From the NCBI GenBank assembly GCA_963921825.1, contig OY997591.1, positions 22,439,515-22,503,514 on the forward strand: a stretch of DNA of 64,000 bases. The letters are read 5' to 3'. Source of the DNA: Erodium maritimum. Taxonomy: Eukaryota > Streptophyta > Magnoliopsida > Geraniales > Geraniaceae. Position 1 is the first letter of the stretch. Each line of letters opens with the position of its first letter. The notes beneath the pieces were generated by a model. The model worked only from the letters and a program-made list of their open reading frames with translations. It had not been told where the DNA came from and made no database searches. Positions 56,565-64,000 of this stretch are shown piece by piece. The position numbers and the translations under genes are program-made.

Positions 56565-58715
56565 GAAAAATCTCTCTCGCAATACGTTGAGTGCCTCTCC
56601 CAAGAAACCCTAGCTCTAGGAACCTATGGAGCTCTGTCACCGTCGCCGACAAGACATCCTGCACCGCCGGTCCGGTCCCATCGCTGCCTACAACCATGCG
56701 GTACTCGACACTTATGCCTCCCCCACGTCCACCCTCTGATGTTGTTCCCCCATTAAAACCATGGTGTCGAAGGACATCGAGTAAAATCCCCTTTGAACAA
56801 ACCTCTCTGATTCTTCTTCCCCCACTGTCCGCCCTTTTAGCGTCACCACCATCCACGACTATCGTGGCTTTCTCCGGGGTTCTTTGCTCCGGTAGTAAGG
56901 CCGGACGAGGTCGTTCGCTTAAGGATACGACTAATGTTGTCTCTGTAAGTAACTTTCATCCCAGAGCTCCTCCACCATCAATTACCCCCGTTAAGGGCTC
57001 GACGATTGTGTCGTCGTCCACGGCTATGGCATGCGTTGTTCCGTCGTCACTGGTGATCCACAACAAGGCCTCTCCGCCCCACTATGTTGGGACCCTCTCC
57101 GTGGGAAAGCACCCATGATCGAGCTTGGGAGGGATGAACTGGAGGCGCTCTGTGATGGAGTCAAGATCCCTAATGCAGAGCAAATTCCAGTGATTTTGGT
57201 CTTACTCACTCCACCACCGGCATGAGTCATCGTCGTGGTGTTTTAAAACAAAAGAAAGCCGGAGCTACTTCAGGGGAAATAGACGTGCCAGACTCTTTCG
57301 AGTCTAACGTGGCTAGTATTCAAGACGGGTTCTCCTAATGCTCGCAGGAGGACAAGGAGGAGTTAGAGGATTTTGGTGCCGTATTCTCCGGTGAGTCATT
57401 TAGTCATGACCCGTCAACAGTTCACCATGATGGGTAAGCTTTGGAACCTGAAGCCTCCCCCGAAGGAGGTGTTACTCCGAATCATCACTAACGCTTGGGC
57501 GAAATCAACAGAGGGATTGGTGATCAAGGATATTGGTCTCATAGTATTCGGGTTCTACTTCGAATCGGAGGAGGCCCGTGGTTGGGTCAGGGGTAACGAA
57601 CCATGGTGCTTCTTTGGGAGACCGCTTCTTCTAGGAGACTTGGATCCGATGAGCCCCTTGATCTTGATCGACTTCAGCTATGGGTCCACGCCTATGGTCT
57701 CCCTCCGTTGGTACGAACCTGAGCAACGGGGGAGGCTATTGGTTGAGCTCTTGGGCTATGCGTCGATGCCTCGTGTGACCAATGGGGCCTCTTTTGGGGA
57801 GGAACGGTGAAAGTGAGGTTCTGGTACCTCGTGGAGCGTCTCCTGCACCGCCAATTGTTGCTACGTTTTAGGAAGTTTCCCGAACCGATTCGTGCCTCGC
57901 TCACCTACAGAAAGCTACCTGCGTTTTTCTTTAACTATGGTCTGATTGGCCATGTAGTTCGTTAGTGTGACCTGCAGTTTCTTGGTACCCAACGGCTCGA
58001 TTTGTCTCTGTAGGAGTTCGAGAAGGATCAGAGCGCTAAGTATCATGTGATTGATTTGGGTCATTAGGTGTCTCGGAGTACACCATCCAAGACAGGTCCC
58101 GTATCCTTGAGTACTACACATATGGACACCTTACCTCGGGAAGGGTCCTAGTTGTATCCTTGAGTATTTTAACTAATGGTACAAGTCCTCGGGGCCACAT
58201 CCAGGTCTAGAAAGTTGATCTCGATTGGAAGAATTTGGTGGCCGACCAACTCTTTGGTACCCAGGAAACCGTAGCTTCAGGCCTGCCTGGGCACATAGAT
58301 AGAACTAGAGTTTGAGTGGGAACAGAAGCTGGGGTAGTGAAGAGAGGGTCTGTTGGGGAACCCCGATACGATCAAGCGAGGGATGGGAAGCTGCCCCGCT
58401 AGGAGAAATGAAAGGAATTCAGTGCTCTATGGACTAGCCCTAGGAGGGGTCCTTGGTAAGAGCTCTCCATCTTTCAGAAACTGATGAATGCAGGTTCGGT
58501 CTCACTCTACAGAGTATGCAGCGTTTAGGCAATACCTTAAGTAGTAATCATCAATTTTGTCATAGATTAAATTTAGCTTGCCTATATGGCTTTTCCAACA
58601 CCGTTTGTAACGGTTCTTTTGTCTTAAGGTTATTTGTAAAGAGACCTTCTCGGGCTCTATACACTGTAATGACTCTCTTTTTATTTGAATGAAATACATG
58701 CATCTTTTAGTAAAA
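56565..58715 (+). mobile_element. ORF1-only LINE derivative (HAL1-like)
   Basis: Same layout as the element at 30758-36081. It has a leader with CCCAAGAAACCCTAGCTCTAG, an ORF1 start CCTATGGAGCTC (near 56629), a DUF4283-type domain (57373-57810), a zinc knuckle remnant near 57935, a 3' UTR and an end GAATGAAATACATGCATC followed by AGTAAAAA (near 58715). About 2.1 kb, and again no endonuclease or RT. Target duplication not identified. Broken by stops and shifts. Confidence 0.72.
57373..57960 (+). pseudogene. LINE ORF1, DUF4283-like domain
   Basis: The frame 57373-57810 has LLRIITNAWAKS, IKDIGLIVFGFYFESEEAR and GNEPWCFFGRPL, closely like 34.9-35.1 kb. A shift near 57640 breaks it. In other frames the later ORF1 continues (CDQWGLFWGG, KVRFW) to a knuckle near 57935. 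There a cysteine is tyrosine and a stop precedes the last cysteine, so it is inactive. Confidence 0.72.
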
Positions 58716-58734
58716 ATAGATCTATATATAGTGA

Positions 58735-60571
58735 AAGAAATAAGTCAAAGAAAATATAAAGAAAGCAAGACAATAGAGCAATAATATTTAAGAAGTCTAT
58801 AGAGAGAAGTTTGCAACAAATAAAACGAAAGGGTACAACATTATGCAGCTTTCTTTGAACTAGTCCTCAATTAGTATCATCCCGTTTATGTCCCAAGCAT
58901 ACAACACTTCCTCGCGGGTGTAATACATATTTCCCATTGGATCATAATAGTACTGCATGAAAAACAGAAGAAGAATCAAAATAATTTTCATCAATAAAAA
59001 AACATATCAAAAGGTTGGATGTTCTTTTTAGACCAAATTCATTAACCTATAGAGATGTCCATGGGGCATCCTCCGCTCCTCAGCCACTCAACCAGGGAGC
59101 AACCAACCATAATCCCCAGTTCTATTATCGAACAATTGGCTAGTTGTCCCAGGCTGTCTTAACTTACGTCTTTTTCGCCTAACTAACTCCATGGTAGCCT
59201 CAGACAACATCGCGTCGTGCTCTGAAACATTTTGGGATACAAGAGTTTCATTAGATACAACACCTCTCCTTACCCCGTACCGTCGAACTTGGCAAGAAGA
59301 GCTCCATTCCCCTTGGTTAGACATGGTATTATGAAGAGAGAGAGTAGAGAAGACACATATTTATACTATAGATATTTTCAGTATAACCACTCTGTTTTAA
59401 GTTTATTACCTTTTCCTAGTTGTATCAAACAAGAACTATCATTTTAGTCCCCTTTAAGATATTTCTTTTACAATGGTATTAGGTTTTTAGCTTTTCATTT
59501 TTGTTGGAAGAGATTTATCTACTTAAGCATGATCCAAGTATAAGTTGGTTTGATATTGTTGTGCATGTAAAATCAATATGCAACTTTATTAATTTGTTTC
59601 GCCATTAATTTTGATAACGAATATTTGTTATTCGGTGGCAGTTCCAACTAAGATATTCATTAAAAGGAGGATGATTAAATCGACACGTGTGTCACTTCTT
59701 GTTCAATAACAAAATTAGAATTTAATAATAAGGTAATTAACTTTAGTTACATTAACTTGTCTTTTAAAGAAATCGTATGTCGAATATTAGTTGTTATGAT
59801 TGTCAGTTTCATTTATAACATTCATTAAAAAGGTGGGTGGTTACACGAATACGTACGTCAGGTCTCCATGCAATGATAAAAATCAAATTTCAGTGTCGGG
59901 GATATTTGACTTTTTCTAAAATGGTAGAGTTTGATCGATGAGAATGAAATAATAATTTTTGATTGTTTATTTCAATGTAACTTTTGATGTTATGAGTTTT
60001 AAAATACCAATATAGAAATAAGTGAAATTGTTACAACTTAACTATCATATCCCTGTTTATTATTTATTAAGTAATATCAATAAACAAAAGAACTTAATAC
60101 CATTAATATATATGTTGATACAATAGATATCAAATATTGAAGTTTCAATCAAAATACCTAAAATTTTCAGGTATCGGGTTGAAGGTGATTTTTTTGGACG
60201 AAGTTTCGGGTATTGTTTTTGTTGTTTAATGAAATGAATAGAGACATTTGTCTTGTAAACGTATGAAAAAATGATTTTATTTTTATCGAATTTATGTGTC
60301 CATAAAAGCAAAAGAAAATATAATGAATGGATTAATCTAGAATAACTGCAAATCACAAGTAGTTTTATTGTCCTAATTGGTTTCCATTTTCTATATGGCC
60401 AAGTGAGCTTAATTTGTTTTTAGTATTAATGCTAATGACCCCTTTCTTAATATTGATCTTTTTAATTATAATTATCTATGTATTGTAATAATAATTGAAT
60501 TAACCTTAAAACAAATGCTCATTAACATTTCATACCAAGTAACCATTACTTTTTGATTGAGTTGTAGACAG
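58735..60571 (-). repeat. Tandem unit 1 carrying an MBD-like pseudogene
   Basis: About 1.84 kb that repeats almost exactly at 60572-62440 (same gene, same flanks, offset 1840 bp in the gene). The unit starts at a GAAATAAGTCAAA..AAATATAAAGAAAGCAAG stretch. Small indels distinguish the copies, mainly in the upstream part (59580-59640 against 61410-61460 and 60080-60300 against 61920-62140). Confidence 0.85.
58860..59324 (-). pseudogene. MBD-like gene, inactivated tandem copy
   Basis: Exon 1 runs from the ATG at 59324 to about 59046 and exon 2 corresponds to 58952-58860. Compared with the copy at 60700-61164 it has a TGG-to-TGA change inside the domain (the W of GWV), so the frame stops after GWLLPG at 59088. 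The splice donor GTAATG is changed to TTAATG. A TATAAATA box (minus strand, 59358-59365) is still present. A transcript may still form, but a full protein would not. Confidence 0.7.
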
Positions 60572-60699
60572 TGAACGAAATAAGTCAAAACAAATATAAA
60601 GAAAGCAAGACAGTAGAGCAATAATATTCAGGAAGTCTATAGAGAGAAGTTTGCCACGGATAAAACGAAAGGGTACAACATTATGCAGCTTTATTTGAA

Positions 60700-61164
60700 C
60701 TAGTCCTCAATTAGTATCATCCCGTTTATGTCCCAAGCATACAACACTTCCTCGCGGGTGTAATACATATTTCCCATTGGATCATAATAGTACTGCATGA
60801 AAACCAGAAGAAGAATCAAAATAATTTCCATCAATAAAAAAACATATCCAAAGGTTGGATGTTCATTTTAGACCAAATTCATTACCCTATAGAGACGACC
60901 ATGGGGCATCCTCCGCTCCTCAGCCACCCAACCAGCGAGCAACCAACCATAACCCTCAGTTCTATTATCGAACAATTGGCTAGTTGTCCCAGGCTGTCTT
61001 AACTTACGTCTCTTTCGCCTAACCAACTCCATGGTAGCCTCAGACAACATCGCGTCGTGCTCTGAAACATTTTGGGATACAAGAGTTTCATTAGATACAA
61101 CACCTCTCCTTACCCCGTACCGTCGAACTTGGCGAGAAGAGCTCCATTCCCCTTGGTTAGACAT
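60700..61164 (-). CDS. Small MBD-like protein, two exons
   Basis: Exons on the minus strand are 61164-60886 and 60792-60700, with a GT-AG intron of 93 bp (phase 0), giving 123 residues. The start MSNQGEWSSSRQVRRYGVRR was chosen because it lies just below a TATAAATA box (61198-61205) and is kept in the sister copy. Residues about 48-55 (RRKRRKLR) are a likely nuclear signal. The C-terminal 50 residues (GWVAEERRMPHG, YYYDPMGNMYYTREEVL) fit the pattern of the methyl-CpG-binding domain (GWxxExR, YYxxPxGxxFxSxxEV), though shorter than usual. Binding to methylated DNA is an inference. Much shorter than most MBD proteins. Confidence 0.6.
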
Positions 61165-61197
61165 GGTATTGTGAAGAGAGAGAGGAGAGAAGACCCA

Positions 61198-61205
61198 TAT
61201 TTATA
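61198..61205 (-). promoter_or_regulatory. TATA box of the MBD-like gene
   Basis: TATAAATA on the minus strand, 34 bases above the start codon at 61164. The same box lies at 59358-59365 above the sister copy. The 5' UTR would be very short. Confidence 0.5.
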
Positions 61206-62498
61206 CTATAGATATTTTCAGTATAACCACTCTATTTTAAGTTTATTACCTTTTCCTAGTTGTATCAAACAAGAACTATCATTTTAGTCCCCTTTAAGAT
61301 ATTTCTTTTACTATGGTATTAGGGTTTTAGCTTTTCATTTTTGTTTGAAGCAATTTATCTTAAGCATGATCTAAGTAAGTTGGTTTGATATTGTTGTGCA
61401 TATAAAATCAATATGCGACTTTAGAATTCTGATAACAAATATTTGTTATTCGTAGTGCAGTTGCAACTATGATATTCATTAAAAGGCGGATGATTAAATC
61501 GACACGTGTGCCACTTCTTGTTCAATAACAAAATTAGAATTTAATAATAAGGTAATTAACTTTAGTTACATTAACTTGTCTTTTAAAGAAATCGTATGTC
61601 GAATATTAGTTGTTATGATTGTCAGTTTCATTTATAACATTCATTAAAAAGGTGGGTGGTTACACGAATACGTACGTCAGGTCTCCATGCAATGATAAAA
61701 ATCAAATTTCAGTGTCGGGGATATTTGACTTTTTCTAAAATGGTAGAGTTTGATCGATGAGAATGAAATAATAATTTTTGATTGTTTATTTCAATGTAAC
61801 TTTTGATGTTATGAGTTTTAAAATACCAATATAGAAATAAGTGAAATTGTTACAACTTAACTATCATATCCCTGTTTATTATTTATTAAGTAATACCCTT
61901 AAACAATAGAACTTAATACGATTAATATATATGTCGATACAATAGATATCAAATATTGAAGTTTCAATCAAAATACCTAAATTTTGTCAAATATCGGGTT
62001 GGAGGTGATTTTTTGGGACGAAGTTTCGGGTATTGTTTTTAGTGTTTAATGAAATGAATAGAGACATTTTTCTTGTTCATTTGGTCAAAATGATTCTTAA
62101 TTTTAATTAATTTATGTGTCCATAAAAGCAAAAGCAAATATAATGAATGGATTCACGTTTTTAACGTTGAACAATATCTCGAAAATCTAAAATAACTGCA
62201 AATCACACGTAGTTTTATTATCCTAATTTGTTTCCATTTTCTGTATGGCCAAGTGAGCTTAATTTGTTTTTAATATTAATGCTAATACCCCTTTTTTAAT
62301 ATTGACCTTTTCAATTATAATTATCTAAGTATTGTAATAATAGTTGAATTAACCTTAAAACAAATGCTCATTTAACATTTCATACCAAGTAACTATTAAT
62401 TTTCAATTAAGTTCTGGACAGTTACCAAAAGAAACAAATCAATGCAAATATAAAGAAAACAAGAAATTTCTTTTTTTTTGAAACTGGATAGTACTTTA

Positions 62499-63766
62499 TT
62501 ACTGCAGCAAATCGCCGTTCAGAGCAAGCAAAAGTACATGCGGAATTGGCAAAACAAGCCAATCATAATGCTCCCAAAGCAGGACATTCTTAGCTAAACA
62601 ATGGGCTATCCCGTTCGCTTCTCTTCTTACATATTGGATCTTAAAACCGCCCAAGCGACGTAATAAACCCCTACATACGGTGATGACATCCCTAAAAAGT
62701 GATAGCATTATCGAGTCACTCAACACTGCCTGGACCACTCCGAGACAATCTGCTTCTATAATACCCTGGCTCAGGCCTTCACTCGGGATCCACTTCAGTG
62801 CTTCACGCAGGGTTAAAGCCTCTATTAGTTCTGGGTCCCTAGCTCCTGCAAATATGAAACACTTTGCACTAATCAACTTCCCATGAGAGTCTCGACCCCC
62901 CCCCCCCCCCCCCCACCGCCGTCTCCATTCCCCCCAGTGCCCCATCTACATTGATCTTGACATCCCCCTCCCCTGGCAGCGTCCACTGTGCTCTCGGCCT
63001 AGACAGTTTTGCCTTCTTCTCTTGCACATCACGCCAATCCTGCAGAGCCGTGGACGCCATAGTTTCCATTCCTGCAGCTGAACAATGCTTCTGCTCCCAG
63101 ACTCTGCTAATCCTCCCACGCCACAATGCCACCACATCATCACAATACCTTCCACCCTGTCCGTCGGTCCGGCCGACATTTGGTCACCCAACCACTCCTT
63201 CGGGCTCCCTCCACTCCCCGGCCCAATTATAACCCTCCTCCTCCATAGTTGCTGTGCTTCTTTACATGTAAAAAGCACGTGTCCTTCTGTTTTCGGTAAC
63301 CCACACACCTCACAGTCTATGTTTATATCCACCCATCTCCCTTTCAGATTTACCCTGGTAGGTAGCGACCCATAACAAGTACGCCAGACAAAATGTTTCA
63401 CCTTGCGTGGGACTTGGAGTTTCCACATCGAGGTCCAAAATTCGTCCCTCATCGTTCAGCTCCACCTCCCACTACTTCGGATCAGTAATTTATAAGCCTG
63501 ATGTACCATGTATTCTCCATATCTCGCGCCCCACCAGTACCACTTAAGTTGACTCGTAACAGGTGTGATTGATGTTGCACCCACTACATCCGCCAGCGGT
63601 GCATGTAGTACCGCCCTAACTCTGTCCATATCCCACTGCAGCCGGTCAGCTGACATCAAGGTGGACACTGGTTCCTCTCCCAGCTGGCTAGTGTCAGCGT
63701 GAGCACTAGCTGGTTCGACTGACACCCAATACAGGTCCGAAATAGGGATCCCCAGGCCACCCTCTA
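62499..63766 (-). pseudogene. LINE C-terminal region: connection, zf-RVT, RNase H
   Basis: zf-RVT is shown by FWTSMWKLQVPRKVKHFVWR, CEVCGLPKTEGHVLFTC and the downstream tryptophan. RNase H has an NVDGA motif (near 62955), EALTLREALKW, EADC and REANGIAHCLAK. The RNase H frame is broken within a run of 19 C's (62896-62914), where polymerase slippage changes the frame, and a TGA precedes the zf-RVT frame (63453-63455). Confidence 0.8.
62896..62914. repeat. Mononucleotide run of 19 C
   Basis: It falls in the sequence coding for a glycine stretch (poly-G on the coding strand) of the LINE RNase H region. Its length decides the reading frame. It may also be a sequencing-length artefact. Confidence 0.8.
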
Positions 63767-64000
63767 TGTCACGCCCCAATTTCAGTAAAACCGAACTAGG
63801 GACGCGAACATTTTAAAACATAGAAACACTTGAAAACCTGTTTTCATTAAACACTTTAAAAGTACCATTTGTTCAACAAAATAATAAATACAGTTTAAAA
63901 CACGTCCCAACAAGTGGACTAAAAACAAGGTATCCGTCGCTGGACTCAAAACTCCCAGAAACCCGCTTCAAGCTCTTCAAGCTTCAGAAGCTCACCTAGT
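63767..64000 (-). repeat. Long LTR of the main family, cut by the window end
   Basis: The plus strand starts TGTCACGCCCC at 63767 and follows the family sequence (CCGAAC..GGGACGCGAAC, CACGTCCCAACAAGTGGAC). Preceding bases CTCTA (63762-63766) are the candidate left target duplication. Type I or II cannot be told, nor whether it is a solo LTR. Confidence 0.85.

Larger units (their letters stand above)
60572..62440 (-). repeat. Tandem unit 2 carrying the intact MBD-like gene
   Basis: Second copy of the 1.84-kb unit. The start of a third unit (GGACAGTTACC, then GCAAATATAAAGAAAACAAG) is seen at about 62411-62465, where a LINE tail begins. The array was therefore at least three units long before the LINE insertion, or ended in a partial unit. 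Confidence 0.8.
62466..63766 (-). mobile_element. LINE with zf-RVT and RNase H, cut by an LTR
   Basis: On the plus strand it starts with a T-run (62469-62479) and AAACTGGATAGTACTTTATT, a LINE 3' end on the minus strand. Frames cover RNase H (62945-62499), zf-RVT (63452-62946) and the preceding connection region (63766-63456, GGLGIPISDLYW). The 5' part beyond 63766 is interrupted by the LTR that runs out of the window. Confidence 0.8.

Noticed and set aside
60060..60356. Minus-strand ORF of 98 codons upstream of the MBD-like gene
   Set aside because: AT-rich, low coding character, and the frame is not kept in the second tandem unit despite high identity.
63085..63375. Plus-strand ORFs with proline- and serine-rich sequence
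   Set aside because: Antisense of the LINE zf-RVT region.

Overview
This is nuclear DNA from a flowering plant, probably a eudicot. The evidence is spliced genes with plant-type promoters (TATA box, TGGGCC site II motifs, a telo-box), plant families (an SR splicing factor of the SCL30 type, an MBD-like protein) and dense nested plant transposons. I see no bacterial, organellar or viral genes and no tRNA or rRNA genes. The species cannot be told from the sequence. Most of the 64 kb is retrotransposon-derived; only two genes look intact.

Genes. A seven-coding-exon SR splicing factor (SCL30 type) lies on the minus strand at 17452-20851, with a 5' UTR intron and a promoter near 21.4-21.7 kb. A small two-exon MBD-like gene lies on the minus strand at 60700-61164. 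A tandem copy 1840 bp away (58860-59324) carries a nonsense codon and an altered splice donor.

Repeats. The dominant repeat is one family of very long LTRs (2.8-3.2 kb). Copies are at 441-6486 (minus, with primer binding site and a little internal sequence), 2235-5395 (plus, nested in the first), 7747-10534 (plus), 31561-34782 (minus), 43631-46830 (plus), 50177-53364 (minus) and 63767-64000 (minus, cut by the window end). Five of them are bounded by 5-bp target duplications, three exact and two with one mismatch, and look like solo LTRs. The family has two different 5' halves joined to one shared 3' half.

Layout. 0-6.5 kb: Gypsy-type LTR with a second LTR nested in it. 6.5-7.4 kb: decayed LTR-like sequence. 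7.4-16.9 kb: dead Copia element carrying a solo LTR, two foldback MITEs and a LINE tail. 17.0-21.7 kb: SCL30 gene with a MITE in one intron. 21.7-26.3 kb: minus-strand LINE (endonuclease, reverse transcriptase, zinc finger, RNase H) with an 11-bp target duplication. 26.9-29.7 kb: second LINE type. 29.7-36.1 kb: ORF1-only LINE derivatives, one split by a solo LTR. 36-40 kb: AT-rich DNA with remnants of older duplications. 39.9-48.1 kb: LINE pieces with a solo LTR inside. 48.4-49.8 kb: Mutator-like foldback element. 50-53.5 kb: solo LTR that splits a small ORF. 53.6-58.7 kb: LINE tail, TRIM-like remnant and another ORF1-only LINE. 58.7-62.4 kb: tandem MBD-like units. 62.5-63.8 kb: LINE cut by the last LTR.

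The elements give a relative order of events. Ancient local duplications came first, then LINE insertions, then LTR insertions that were mostly reduced to solo LTRs. Coordinates of splice sites and element ends come from reading the bases; family names rest on motif recognition, not on searches.
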